Positions 36,555 through 45,516 of a stretch of 64,000 nt of DNA are shown here, in pieces. Every line of letters starts with the position of its first letter. Position 1 is the first letter of the stretch. Origin of the DNA: Prado023 sp963747335. Lineage in GTDB: Bacteria; Actinomycetota; Actinomycetes; S36-B12; CAIYMF01. The notes below the pieces were generated by a model. The model was not told the DNA's origin, ran no database searches, and saw only the letters and a program-made list of their open reading frames with translations. Made by a program: the position numbers and the translations under genes. The stretch spans positions 26,501-90,500 of the forward strand of contig CAVVEV010000006.1 in assembly GCA_963747335.1 (NCBI GenBank), written 5' to 3'.

Positions 36555-36968
36555 ATGGCGGAGCTCAAGGTCTCCCTGGTCGCGATGGATCGCGAGATCT
36601 GGGTCGGCCCGGCGCGCATGGTGGTCGCCACGACCCCCGAGGGCGAGATCGGGATCCTGCCCGGTCACGAGCCGGTATTGGCCCTGCTGGTCGATGGGGC
36701 TGTCCGGATCGAGACGATCGAGGGCGACAAGGTCGGTGCTGCGGTGCACGGGGGCTTCTTCTCGGTGGCCAACAACGAGGTGGCGATCCTCGCCGAGACC
36801 GCTGAGCTGGACACCGAGATCGACGTGGAGCGCGCCCAGCGGGCGCTCGACCGGATCCTGGCCGACGGAACAGTGGACAAGCGCGAGAAGGCCGCTGAGC
36901 TGCGGGCACGTACGCGTCTCAAGGCCGCGATGAGCGTCGAGTCCAAGACCATGCACCTGGGCGGCTGA
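36555..36968 (+). CDS. atpC: F-type ATP synthase subunit epsilon
   Basis: Predicted protein of 137 residues. The N-terminal beta-sandwich (LVAMDREIWVGPARMVVATT, GEIGILPGHEPVLALL) is followed by the C-terminal helical hairpin (AQRALDRILADGTVDKREKAAELRARTRLKAAM) that can inhibit ATP hydrolysis. Last gene of the operon, convergent with pduO 30 nt away. Confidence 0.95.
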   Translation: MAELKVSLVAMDREIWVGPARMVVATTPEGEIGILPGHEPVLALLVDGAVRIETIEGDKVGAAVHGGFFSVANNEVAILAETAELDTEIDVERAQRALDRILADGTVDKREKAAELRARTRLKAAMSVESKTMHLGG

Positions 36969-36998
36969 CCCCCGGCGGCTGACCCACCGGCTGCCCCG

Positions 36999-37574
36999 TT
37001 ACCCCCGCTCGCCCCCGGGCATCCAGAGGATGTCGCCGGCCGCGAGGTTGGCGTGACGGGCCAGGACGAACAGCAGGTCCGAGAGCCGGTTGAGGTACGT
37101 GGCCGGCAGCGGGGTCATCTCGTCGCCATGCTCGGCCATCGCCGCCCATGTGGCGCGCTCGGCCCGGCGCACCACGGTGCGCGCCACATGCAGGTGGGCC
37201 GAGGCGGCCGTCCCCCCGGGGAGCACGAACGAGCGCAGCGTGGGCAGCTCCGCGTTGTAGTTGTCGATCTCGGCCTCGAGCCGCTCGATGTAGTCGGTCT
37301 CGACCCGCAGGGGCGGGAACTCGGGCTCGGCGACCACGGGCGTGCACAGGTCGGCGCCGACGTCGAACAGCTCGTTCTGGATCCGAAGCAGCACGGTACG
37401 GACGTCCGCTGCGACGTCGGTGGCGGCCAGGACCACCCCGATCACGCAGTTCGCCTCGTCCACGTCGGCGTAGGCGATCAGGCGCAGGTCGTTCTTGGTC
37501 GTGCGGCTCATGTCACCCAGCGACGTGGTGCCGTCGTCGCCGGTGCGGGTGTAGATGCGGGTGAGATTGACCAT
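36999..37574 (-). CDS. Corrinoid adenosyltransferase, PduO type
   Basis: Predicted protein of 191 residues. It transfers adenosyl from ATP to cob(I)alamin, making adenosylcobalamin. The family motifs are TRIYTRTGDDGTTSLGD at the N-terminus (ATP binding), YADVDEANCVIGVVLA, and VARTVVRRAERATWAA, with the Arg and Glu needed for activity. It supplies the coenzyme for the two acyl-CoA mutases in this window (39897 and 57038). A minus-strand TAGGCT lies 6 nt before its ATG, so it may be leaderless. Confidence 0.95.
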   Translation of the reverse strand: MVNLTRIYTRTGDDGTTSLGDMSRTTKNDLRLIAYADVDEANCVIGVVLAATDVAADVRTVLLRIQNELFDVGADLCTPVVAEPEFPPLRVETDYIERLEAEIDNYNAELPTLRSFVLPGGTAASAHLHVARTVVRRAERATWAAMAEHGDEMTPLPATYLNRLSDLLFVLARHANLAAGDILWMPGGERG

Positions 37575-37580
37575 ACGAGC

Positions 37581-37622
37581 AGCCTATGCCCCCGGCTTCG
37601 GGCCCGCAGGCGGCCCTACGAT
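37581..37622. promoter_or_regulatory. Divergent, face-to-face pduO/murA promoters
   Basis: The 55-bp gap holds TAGGCT on the minus strand (37586-37581), 6 nt before pduO, and TACGAT on the plus strand (37617-37622), 7 nt before murA ATG 37630. The -35 regions must overlap, so polymerase binding at one may exclude the other. This is inferred from spacing only. Confidence 0.45.
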
Positions 37623-37629
37623 GGCCCCC

Positions 37630-38923
37630 ATGCAGCAGGTGTTCCGGGTCACGGGCGGTCGGCGCCTCGAGGGTGAGATCGGCGTCGTCGGCGCCAAGAA
37701 CAGCGTCCTGAAGCTCATGGCCGCAGCCCTGCTCGCGAAGGGTCGCACGACCATCACCAACGTCCCGGACATCCTCGACGTCGCGATCATGGCCGAGCTG
37801 CTCCGGAGACTGGGCTGCCAGGTCGTGCACGACAGGCCGTCACCGTCGGTCGGCGGGACAGTCACGATCGACGTCCCCGACGTGCCCCACCACCAGGCCG
37901 ATTACGACCTCGTCCGCCGCATGCGCGCCTCGATCTGCGTGCTCGGCCCGCTGATTGCCCGATGCGGGGCGGCTGACGTCGCCCTGCCCGGCGGGGATGC
38001 CATCGGCTCGCGGGGCCTGGACATGCACATCGCCGGGCTGCAGAAGCTGGGCGCGACGTTCGACAACGAGCACGGCTTCCTCGTGGCCAGAGCGCAAGGC
38101 CCTGCACGGTGGCCAGATCTGGCTGGACTTCCCGAGCGTCGGGGCCACGGAGAACATCCTGATGGCCGCGGTCCTCGCTGAGGGGGTCACCGTCATCGAC
38201 AACGCGGCGCGCGAGCCGGAGATCGTCGACATCTGCCAGATGCTCATCAAGATGGGAGCTCGCATCGAGGGCATGGGGTCCTCGACGCTGACCATCGAGG
38301 GCGTGGCGGAGCTGCATCCGGTGGAGCACGCGACCGTCCCGGATCGGATCGTTGCCGGCACATGGGCGGTCGCCGCGGCGATCACCTGCGGCGACGTCTT
38401 CGTACGCAATGCCATCGGCCGGCACCTGGAGATGGCCCTGGACAAGCTGGCGTCCGCCGGGGCCACGATCCACGTCGAGGACGACGGGTTCCGCGTCCGG
38501 ATGGACGATCGACCCCGCGCGGTCGACATAGTCACGCTGCCGTACCCCGGGTTCCCGACCGACCTGCAGCCTCAGTTCATCGCGCTGAACGCCATCGCCG
38601 ATGGCACCGCGATGATCACCGAGAATCTCTTCGAGGCGCGGTTCCGGTTCGTCAACGAGATCGTCCGCCTCGGCGCCGACGTGCGCACCGACGGCCACCA
38701 CGCCCTCGTGCGCGGGAAGGTCGGGCTCTCCGGCGCACCCGTCGAGGCGGCTGACATCCGCGCCGGGGCCGGGCTCGTGCTGGCCGGGCTCGCCGCGCAG
38801 GGCTACACCACGGTCTACGAGATCCACCACGTGGAGCGCGGGTACGCCGGTTTCGTCCCGAACCTCGTGGGCATCGGCGCCCAGATCGAGCGCCTGGACA
38901 TGCCCAGCCCCTTCGACGACTGA
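37630..38923 (+). CDS. murA: UDP-GlcNAc 1-carboxyvinyltransferase with Asp in place of catalytic Cys; frameshifted
   Basis: First committed step of peptidoglycan synthesis. The N-terminal MQQVFRVTGGRRLEGEIGVVGAKNSVLKLMAAALLA is typical. The active-site loop reads ALPGGDAIGSRGLDMH, so the usual Cys (GGCAIG) is Asp123. In Mycobacterium the same change makes the enzyme resistant to fosfomycin. An extra base near 38095 breaks the frame between FLVARA and KALHGGQIWLDFPSVGATEN; the second part runs to 38923 and ends NLVGIGAQIERLDMPSPFDD. ATG 37621 is a second possible start, but the -10 favours 37630. Confidence 0.94.
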
Positions 38924-38979
38924 GTGGGCCGCGCACGGCGTATCCCCTGCTGCGTGGGCGATCCGAGGCGGGACCCCTG

Positions 38980-39012
38980 AGGTTACCGAGCAGTAACCTC
39001 GGGCGATAGGAT
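38980..39012 (+). promoter_or_regulatory. Palindromic operator and promoter of hbd-ecm
   Basis: The 20-bp sequence AGGTTAC-cgagca-GTAACCT (38980-38999) is a perfect 7+7 inverted repeat. TAGGAT at 39007-39012 is a -10 candidate, putting the palindrome over the -35 region. A copy with 18 of 20 bases identical lies before ccr (53772-53791). An SD-like GGAGGAGG precedes ATG 39044. Binding of a shared dimeric, possibly TetR-type, regulator is inferred. Confidence 0.65.
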
Positions 39013-39043
39013 CGGGTGAATCGCCGTCCTTGGAGGAGGTCGC

Positions 39044-39895
39044 ATGTCCACTGTCATGGTCGTCGGAGCGGGGCTCATGGGCTCGGGCATCGCGCAGGTC
39101 AGCGCGATCGCTGGGCACGACGTGATCCTCCGGGATATCACCGACGAGGCGGTCGCCAAGGGGCGTGGTGCGATCGAGGCGTCGTTGGCCAGGTTCGCCG
39201 AGAAGGGCGCGATCAGCGCTGACGAGGCCGAGGCGGCGCTGGCCCGCATCACCGGGACGACTGACCTCGACGGCGCCGCGGGTGCGGACATCATCGTCGA
39301 GGCGATCATCGAGGAGGTGGACCTCAAGGCCGCGCTGTTCACCGACCTCGACCGCCTCGCACCCGAGGGCGCTGTCCTGGCCACCAACACCTCGGCCATC
39401 CCGATCACCCGGATCGCCGCCGCGACGAAGCGCCCGGAATCCGTGGTCGGCACGCACTTCTTCTCGCCGGTTCCGATGATGAAGCTGTGCGAGCTGGTGC
39501 GCGGGCTCAAGACCTCGGACGAGACCCTGGCCGCGGCGCGCACGTGGGCCGAGGGGATCGGCAAGACCTGCATCGTGGTCAACCGAGACGTCGCGGGCTT
39601 CGTGACCACCCGGATCATCACCGCACTGGTCAACGAGGCGATCCGCCTGGTCGAGACCGGCGTCGCGTCGCCTGAGGACGTCGACATCGCCTGCAAGCTC
39701 GGCTTCGGACACGCGATGGGCCCGCTGGCCACCGCCGACCTCACCGGCATCGACGTGATGCGCCGGGCGTCGATGTCGATCTACAACGAGACCGCCGAGC
39801 CGTCGTTCTACCCGCCGGAGCTGATCACCCGGATGGCGATCGCCGGCGACCTCGGCCGCAAGTCCGGGCGCGGCTTCTACACCTACGGAGGCTGA
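39044..39895 (+). CDS. 3-hydroxybutyryl-CoA dehydrogenase
   Basis: Predicted protein of 283 residues. It interconverts acetoacetyl-CoA and 3-hydroxybutyryl-CoA with NAD(P)H. The Rossmann motif is VVGAGLMGSGIAQVSAIAGHDVILRD. The catalytic His lies in VVGTHFFSPVPMMKLCELVRG, and the C-terminal domain has GFGHAMGPLATADLTGIDV and ends RKSGRGFYTYGG. ecm starts 1 nt after its stop, so the two are co-translated and the likely route is to ethylmalonyl-CoA rather than fermentation. Confidence 0.94.
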   Translation: MSTVMVVGAGLMGSGIAQVSAIAGHDVILRDITDEAVAKGRGAIEASLARFAEKGAISADEAEAALARITGTTDLDGAAGADIIVEAIIEEVDLKAALFTDLDRLAPEGAVLATNTSAIPITRIAAATKRPESVVGTHFFSPVPMMKLCELVRGLKTSDETLAAARTWAEGIGKTCIVVNRDVAGFVTTRIITALVNEAIRLVETGVASPEDVDIACKLGFGHAMGPLATADLTGIDVMRRASMSIYNETAEPSFYPPELITRMAIAGDLGRKSGRGFYTYGG

Positions 39896-39896
39896 C

Positions 39897-41876
39897 ATGC
39901 CCAAGGACAAGCCCTGGATGATGCGCACGTACGCCGGGCACTCCTCGGCGACGGCCTCCAACGAGCTGTTCCGGCGCAACCTCGAGAAGGGCCAGACCGG
40001 CCTGTCGGTCGCCTTCGACCTGCCGACCCAGACCGGCTACGACCCCGACGCCGAGCTGGCGCGCGGTGAGGTCGGCAAGGTGGGCGTGCCGATCAGCCAC
40101 ATCGGCGACATGCACAAGCTGCTCGACGGCATCCCGCTGGACCGGATGAACACGTCGATGACGATCAACGCCACCGCGATGTACCTGCTCGCGCTGTACG
40201 TGGCGGTGGCCGAGGAGAACGGCATCGAGCCGGCCGCGCTCTCGGGGACGACGCAGAACGACATCATCAAGGAGTACCTGTCGCGCGGGACCTACGTGTT
40301 CCCGCCGGCGCCGAGCCTGCGGCTGATCACCGACATGATCGCCTACACCGTGAACGACATCCGCAAGTGGAACCCGATCAACATCTGCAGCTACCACCTG
40401 CAGGAGGCCGGGGCGACGCCCGTCCAGGAGATCGCCTACGCGATGGCCACCGCGATCGCGGTGCTCGACGCCGTGCGCGACTCCGGCCAGGTGCCGGCCG
40501 AGCGCTTCGGCGAGGTGGTCGGGCGGATCTCCTTCTTCGTCAATGCTGGCGTGCGGTTCGTCGAGGAGATGTGCAAGATGCGCGCCTTCGTCGAGATGTG
40601 GGACGCCCTGACCCTCGAGCGCTACGGCGTCACGGACGCCAAGCAGCGCCGGTTCCGCTACGGCGTGCAGGTCAACTCCCTGGGCCTGACCGAGGCGCAG
40701 CCGGAGAACAACGTCCAGCGGATCGTCCTGGAGATGCTCGGCGTGACGCTGTCGAAGGACGCCCGAGCGCGGGCGATCCAGCTGCCGGCGTGGAACGAGG
40801 CCCTGGGCCTGCCCCGGCCCTGGGACCAGCAGTGGTCGCTGCGGATGCAGCAGGTGCTGGCCTACGAGTCCGACCTGCTGGAGTACCCGGACCTCTTCGA
40901 GGGCTCGGTCGTCATCGCCGAGAAGACCGCCGAGCTGGTGGCCGGCGCCCGCGAGGAGCTGGAGCGCGTGCAGGCGATGGGCGGTGCGGTGGCGGCCGTC
41001 GAGAGCGGCTACATGAAGTCCGCGCTCGTGGGGGCACATGCCGCCCGGCGCGGGCGGGTCGAGTCCGGGGAGGACGCCGTCATCGGCGTCAACATGTTCA
41101 CCTCGACCGAGCCCAACCCGCTCCTGGCCGACCTCGACACCGCGATCCAGGTCATCGACCCGCACGTGGAGCAGGCAGCCTCTGACGCCGTGCGCGCCTG
41201 GCGGGCGGGTCGCGACGCGGCGCGGGTCGCCGCTGCCCGGGCGACCCTGGCCGAGGCAGCCGCGGGCACCGGCAGCCTGATGCCCGCCTCCTTGGAGTGC
41301 GCCCGCGCGGGTGTGACCGTGGGGGAGTGGAGCCAGACGCTGCGCGAGGTGTTCGGCGAGTACCGGGCGCCCACGGGAGTGTCAGGTGTGGCGGGAGTCG
41401 TGGCCGGGAACGAGGCCTTGGTCGCCGTCCGCGAGGAGGTGCGGCGCACTGGCGAGGAGCTCGGTGGTGGGCACCTGCGCTTCCTGGTCGGCAAGCCGGG
41501 GCTCGACGGGCACTCCAACGGTGCCGAGCAGATTGCCGTGCGGGCACGCGACGCCGGGTTCGAGGTGGTCTACCAGGGCATCCGGCTCACCCCGGCCCAG
41601 ATCGTGGCGGCGGCGGTGGCCGAGGATGTCCACGTCGTGGGGCTGTCGATCCTGTCCGGCTCGCACATGGTTGCGGTCCCGGAGGTCCTGGCCGGGATGC
41701 GCGCGGCCGGCATGACCGACGTGCCCCTGGTCGTCGGCGGGATCATCCCGGACTCGGATGCGGCCGCCCTGATCGAGCAGGGCGTGGCAGCCGTGTTCAC
41801 CCCCAAGGACTACGACGCGACTGCCGTGATGGGCCGGGTCGTCGCCGAGATCCGCAGGGCCAACGCCCTGGACTGA
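39897..41876 (+). CDS. ecm: Ethylmalonyl-CoA mutase (MeaA type)
   Basis: Predicted protein of 659 residues combining the TIM-barrel substrate domain and the C-terminal B12 domain. It rearranges ethylmalonyl-CoA to methylsuccinyl-CoA with adenosylcobalamin. The opening DKPWMMRTYAGHSSATASNE and GQTGLSVAFDLPTQTGYDPDAELARGEVGKVGVP is characteristic of Ecm rather than methylmalonyl-CoA mutase. The lower cobalt ligand is in KPGLDGHSNGAEQIA (DxHxxG), followed by GLSILSGSHM and FTPKDYDATAVMG. It is coupled to hbd and served by PduO and MeaB encoded nearby. Confidence 0.92.
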   Translation: MPKDKPWMMRTYAGHSSATASNELFRRNLEKGQTGLSVAFDLPTQTGYDPDAELARGEVGKVGVPISHIGDMHKLLDGIPLDRMNTSMTINATAMYLLALYVAVAEENGIEPAALSGTTQNDIIKEYLSRGTYVFPPAPSLRLITDMIAYTVNDIRKWNPINICSYHLQEAGATPVQEIAYAMATAIAVLDAVRDSGQVPAERFGEVVGRISFFVNAGVRFVEEMCKMRAFVEMWDALTLERYGVTDAKQRRFRYGVQVNSLGLTEAQPENNVQRIVLEMLGVTLSKDARARAIQLPAWNEALGLPRPWDQQWSLRMQQVLAYESDLLEYPDLFEGSVVIAEKTAELVAGAREELERVQAMGGAVAAVESGYMKSALVGAHAARRGRVESGEDAVIGVNMFTSTEPNPLLADLDTAIQVIDPHVEQAASDAVRAWRAGRDAARVAAARATLAEAAAGTGSLMPASLECARAGVTVGEWSQTLREVFGEYRAPTGVSGVAGVVAGNEALVAVREEVRRTGEELGGGHLRFLVGKPGLDGHSNGAEQIAVRARDAGFEVVYQGIRLTPAQIVAAAVAEDVHVVGLSILSGSHMVAVPEVLAGMRAAGMTDVPLVVGGIIPDSDAAALIEQGVAAVFTPKDYDATAVMGRVVAEIRRANALD

Positions 41877-41906
41877 CCGGCCAACGGCGGCCGCCCACGT
41901 CCTGGT

Positions 41907-41943
41907 GTCATCGATCCGGCGATTCAAGTGCAGGATCGATGAC
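41907..41943. terminator. Bidirectional hairpin between ecm and nucS
   Basis: Perfect 11-bp arms (41907-41917 and 41933-41943) around a 15-nt loop lie between convergent genes. It would serve both. Confidence 0.55.
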
Positions 41944-41961
41944 TCAGCGGCGCGACCGCCG

Positions 41962-42636
41962 TCAGAAGAGGCGGGAGTCGGGGTCGTCGACACCGCGCAG
42001 GGCGTCGTAGTCGACCACGACGCAGCGGATGCCGCGGTCCTCGGCCAGCGTGCGCGCCTGCGGCTTGATCTCCTGGGCCGCGAACACCCCGGCCACCGGG
42101 GCCAGCAGCGGGTCGCGGTTGAGCAGCTCGAGGTAGCGGGTCAGCTGCTCGACCCCGTCGATGTCGCCGCGACGCTTGACCTCGACGGCGACGGCCGCAC
42201 CCGCATGGTCGCGGAACAGGATGTCCACCGGGCCGATCGCGGTCATGTGCTCCCGGCGGACGAGCTCCCAACCGGCGCCGAACACCGCAGGCTGATCGGC
42301 GAGCAGCGCCTGCAGGTGCGCCTCGACCCCGTCCTTGACCAGCCCCGGATCGACGCCGAGCTCGTGACGAGAGTCGTGGTGCACGACGGCGATGGTGATG
42401 ATCAGGTTCTCGCCGGCCTTGTTGGACACGGTCCAGGTGCCCGCCCCGGACTCGTCCACCTCCTCGCGAACAGCGCACGGCGGGCTCATCCAGTTCAGCG
42501 GCTTGTAGGCGCGATCGTCGGCATGCACCGACACGGAGCCATCGGCCTTCGTCAGGATCAGGCGCGTGGCCATCGGCAGGTGGGCAGACAACCGCCCCAC
42601 GTAGTCCACCGAGCAGTCGGCCACCACCAGTCGCAT
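41962..42636 (-). CDS. nucS: Mismatch-specific endonuclease NucS/EndoMS
   Basis: Predicted protein of 224 residues from ATG 42636. It cuts both strands at mismatches and replaces MutS/MutL in most actinobacteria. The N-terminal DNA-binding half begins MRLVVADCSVDYVGRLSAHL. The RecB-like nuclease site is GPVDILFRDHAGAAVAVEVKRRG (D, E-x-K), then DGVEQLTRYLELLNRD. No C-terminal clamp-binding extension is obvious beyond DALRGVDDPDSRLF. Confidence 0.94.
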   Translation of the reverse strand: MRLVVADCSVDYVGRLSAHLPMATRLILTKADGSVSVHADDRAYKPLNWMSPPCAVREEVDESGAGTWTVSNKAGENLIITIAVVHHDSRHELGVDPGLVKDGVEAHLQALLADQPAVFGAGWELVRREHMTAIGPVDILFRDHAGAAVAVEVKRRGDIDGVEQLTRYLELLNRDPLLAPVAGVFAAQEIKPQARTLAEDRGIRCVVVDYDALRGVDDPDSRLF

Positions 42637-42642
42637 CGGCAC

Positions 42643-42648
42643 AGGGTA
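42643..42648 (-). promoter_or_regulatory. -10-like TACCCT for leaderless nucS
   Basis: The hexamer on the minus strand lies 6 nt before the nucS ATG, without a Shine-Dalgarno sequence. Confidence 0.5.
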
Positions 42649-42769
42649 CCTGCGCGCCGGCCGGGCGGGGGGCGCCGGCCCTCGCGCACGTGGCTGGTGC
42701 AAGACTGGAGGACGGTGTGGATCCAACCACGCCATGGGCATTTCGGGCGTTCTTCTCGGGAGGATGAGC

Positions 42770-44545
42770 ATGGGCCAGATCAGCAGGGTGGGCGTTGTCG
42801 GACTGGGCACCATGGGCGCCGGTGTCGTGGAGGTCCTGGCCCGCGCGGGTGTCGACGTGATCGGCGTCGAGGTGTCCGAGGATGCCCTTGCCCGGGGTCG
42901 CGCCGCTGTCGAGAAGTCCACGGCACGCGCGGTCGAGCGTGAGAAGCTGACCGCGGAGGAGCGTGCCGCCGCCCTCGGCCGGATCCGCTTCACGACCGAC
43001 CTCTCCGACCTCGCAGACCGCGAGCTGGTCATCGAGGCCGTCACCGAGGACCTCGAGATCAAGAGCTCGGTCGTCGCCGAGCTCGACAAGGTCCTCGGGC
43101 CTGAGGCGATCATCGCCACCAACACGTCCAGCCTCTCGGTCACGCAACTCTCGGTGGGCACCGGGCGCCCTGACCGCGTGCTCGGCATGCACTTCTTCAA
43201 CCCGGCTCCTGTCCTGTCGTTCATGGAGATCGTGCGCACGCTCGTCACCTCGCCGGACGTCGTGGACCAGGCTGTGGAGTTCGCCGAGTCCCTGGGCAAG
43301 GAGCCGGTCGTCGTCGGGGACCGCGCGGGCTTCATCGCCAATGCGCTGCTGTTCGGCTACCTGAACCACGCGGCGACCATGTACGAGGGCCGGTACGCCT
43401 CGCGCGAGGACATCGACGCCGCGATGCGCCTGGGGTGCGGTTACCCGATGGGTCCGCTGGCTCTGCTGGACCTGATCGGGCTGGACACCGCGTACAAGAT
43501 CCTGGACACCATGTACAAGGAGAGCCGCGACCGGCTGCACGCCCCGGCGCCGATCATCAAGCAGATGGTCACGGCCGGCATGAAGGGCCGCAAGTCCGGC
43601 CAGGGCTTCTACACCTACGAGGCACCGGGATCGTCGGCCGTGGTCGCCGACGCACTCACCCCGGCTGCGGGCGGCACCGGCGGGGCGGGGCGGACCGTGG
43701 AGAAGGTGGGCGTCGTCGGCTCCGGCACGATGGCCACGGGGATCATCGAGGTCTTCATCAAGTCCGGGTACGAGACCCTGTACGTGGCGCGTTCACCGGA
43801 GAAGATCGCGGCCGTGCGCGCTGCCCTCGAGCGCTCCCTGACGAAGGCGGTGCAGCGCGGCAAGCTCACGGAGGAGGCGATGGCCGAGGCCCTGGCTCTG
43901 GTCTCCGGCACGAGCTCGCTGGACGACCTGGCCGACGTGGACCTCGTGGTCGAGGCCGTGGTCGAGGAGATCGGGGTCAAGACGGCGCTGTTCGCCAACC
44001 TCGACGAGATCTGCAAGCCGGGTGCCGTGCTGGCCACGACAACCTCGAGCCTGCCGGTCGTCGAGATGGCGGCCGTCACGGGTCGTCCGGCCGATGTCGT
44101 GGGCATGCACTTCTTCAACCCGGCGGCGATCATGCGCCTGGTCGAGATCGTCGCGCACGTCTCGACGGCCCCCGATGTCGTCGCGACCGCGGCGGAGGTC
44201 TGCCGGCGGACCGGCAAGCACGCTGTGCACTGCGGCGACCGTGCCGGGTTCATCGTCAACGCGCTGCTGTTCCCCTACCTCAACGACGCGGTGCGGATGC
44301 TCGAGGCCCACTACGCGACGGCTGACGAGATCGACCTCGCGATGAAGAAGGGCTGCGGGCTGCCGATGGGTCCGTTCGCGCTTCTCGACGTGGTCGGCAA
44401 CGACGTCTCGCTGGCGATCCAGCAGACGCTGTACCGCGAGTTCCGCGAGCCCGGGTTCGCCCCGGCGCCGATGCTCGAGCACCTGGTCACCGCCGGCTAC
44501 CTGGGCCGCAAGACCGGTCGCGGCTTCCGCTCGTACGCGAAGTAG
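42770..44545 (+). CDS. Double-module 3-hydroxyacyl-CoA dehydrogenase
   Basis: Predicted protein of 591 residues from ATG 42770 (GGGAGG 6 nt upstream). It contains two complete dehydrogenase modules in tandem. Module 1 (~1-285) has VGVVGLGTMGAGVVEVLARAG, GMHFFNPAPVLSFMEIV and RKSGQGFYTYE. Module 2 (~310-591) has VGVVGSGTMATGIIEVFIKSG, GMHFFNPAAIMRLVEIV and RKTGRGFRSYAK. Both keep the catalytic His of HFFNP; the second dinucleotide loop has Ala-Thr in place of Gly-Ala. Probable role is oxidation of 3-hydroxyacyl-CoA in beta-oxidation or C4 metabolism. No hydratase domain is present, unlike FadB. Confidence 0.92.
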   Translation: MGQISRVGVVGLGTMGAGVVEVLARAGVDVIGVEVSEDALARGRAAVEKSTARAVEREKLTAEERAAALGRIRFTTDLSDLADRELVIEAVTEDLEIKSSVVAELDKVLGPEAIIATNTSSLSVTQLSVGTGRPDRVLGMHFFNPAPVLSFMEIVRTLVTSPDVVDQAVEFAESLGKEPVVVGDRAGFIANALLFGYLNHAATMYEGRYASREDIDAAMRLGCGYPMGPLALLDLIGLDTAYKILDTMYKESRDRLHAPAPIIKQMVTAGMKGRKSGQGFYTYEAPGSSAVVADALTPAAGGTGGAGRTVEKVGVVGSGTMATGIIEVFIKSGYETLYVARSPEKIAAVRAALERSLTKAVQRGKLTEEAMAEALALVSGTSSLDDLADVDLVVEAVVEEIGVKTALFANLDEICKPGAVLATTTSSLPVVEMAAVTGRPADVVGMHFFNPAAIMRLVEIVAHVSTAPDVVATAAEVCRRTGKHAVHCGDRAGFIVNALLFPYLNDAVRMLEAHYATADEIDLAMKKGCGLPMGPFALLDVVGNDVSLAIQQTLYREFREPGFAPAPMLEHLVTAGYLGRKTGRGFRSYAK

Positions 44546-44558
44546 GGATCCTCCGCTT

Positions 44559-44603
44559 GGTGTGCACGGTATCGACCATCGGATGGTCGATACCGTGCAC
44601 ACC
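44559..44603. terminator. Perfect 22-bp palindrome between convergent genes
   Basis: Arms 44559-44580 and 44582-44603 are fully complementary with one base between them, so about 20 bp of stem with a small loop is expected. It starts 14 nt after one stop and ends 16 nt before the other, so it likely terminates both. Confidence 0.75.
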
Positions 44604-44618
44604 GACTCGTGGGCGTGC

Positions 44619-45387
44619 TCAGGCCTGTCGGTCCATGTGGGCGAACGGGGGCACGTCATTCCAGCGCTCCATCGGGCCCTTCCAGGTGGTGGGCAGGGGA
44701 GCGGCGTCGGGTGCGACGGCGGACACGATCCCGTTCAGTGCGATGCTGGCGTAGGTCTCGCCGACCCACAGGTGCTTGGCTCCCGGGACTGCGATGATCT
44801 CGGCCTGGCGCACCCCGGCGAACCGGCGGGCGACATCCACGGGCGAGGCGAACTCGTCGTGCTCGGGGACCAGCGCGGTGACCGGACGCCCCGACGCCGC
44901 CCAGCCGGCGACATCGGTGTCGTCGGACCACCGCCCGGGCGGGGACAGCAGCACCGCGCCGGCCACCGGGTCCACGTTGCCCCAGCGCAGGATCACGTCG
45001 GTGCCGAACGACCAGCCGACCGCCCAGGGATCCACGAACCCCTGGGCGGTGACCTCGGCCACGGCCGCGAGAAGGTCGTGGCCCTCGCCCCGGTTCTCGT
45101 CGAACGCTCCCTCGCTCGTGCCTGCGCCAGCGGTGGTCCCACGCGTGTTGAAGCGCAGGACGCCGATGCCGGCCAGCGCGGGAAGCCGCCAGGCGGCCTT
45201 GCGGATCACATGGCTGTCCATGGACCCGCCATGTGTGGGCAGCGGGTGGCAGAACACGATCACGGCGCGTGGGGTCGGCGTCCGCGGGCAGGGACCACTC
45301 GCCGACCAGCCGAACGCCGTCCTCCGTGAGCAGGGAGACCGGATAGCGGCGGGCCGGCAGGACCGAGTTGGCGGAGATGTGGGTCAC
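44619..45387 (-). CDS. Alpha/beta-hydrolase fold protein, frameshifted
   Basis: About 255 residues after correction, from GTG 45387 (THISANSVLPARRYPVSLLT). An indel near 45268 breaks the frame before VIVFCHPLPTHGGSMDSHVI. The rest contains LRFNTRGTTAGAGTSEGAFDEN, the nucleophile elbow AVGWSFGTDVILRWG (G-x-S-x-G), and the late VPGAKHLWVGETYASIALNG with the catalytic His. It resembles the KANL3/Tex30-like or dienelactone-hydrolase-like group; the substrate is unknown. A minus-strand TACCCT (45400-45395) lies 7 nt before the start. Confidence 0.8.
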
Positions 45388-45516
45388 GGCACCAAGGGTA
45401 GGGCGTGCCACGGGGCGCCCGTGGGGCACTGACCGGCGAGGTCCGTCGAGGTGGCCGCTCGAGGGTCTGGACCGGCGCGGCGAGGTGAGGCCATACTGCC
45501 CTTACCTGGAGGCTCC

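Noticed and set aside
39044..44545. A FadB-type fatty-acid oxidation multienzyme locus
   Set aside because: Neither dehydrogenase carries an enoyl-CoA hydratase domain, and the neighbours are B12 mutase genes rather than acyl-CoA ligases or dehydrogenases.
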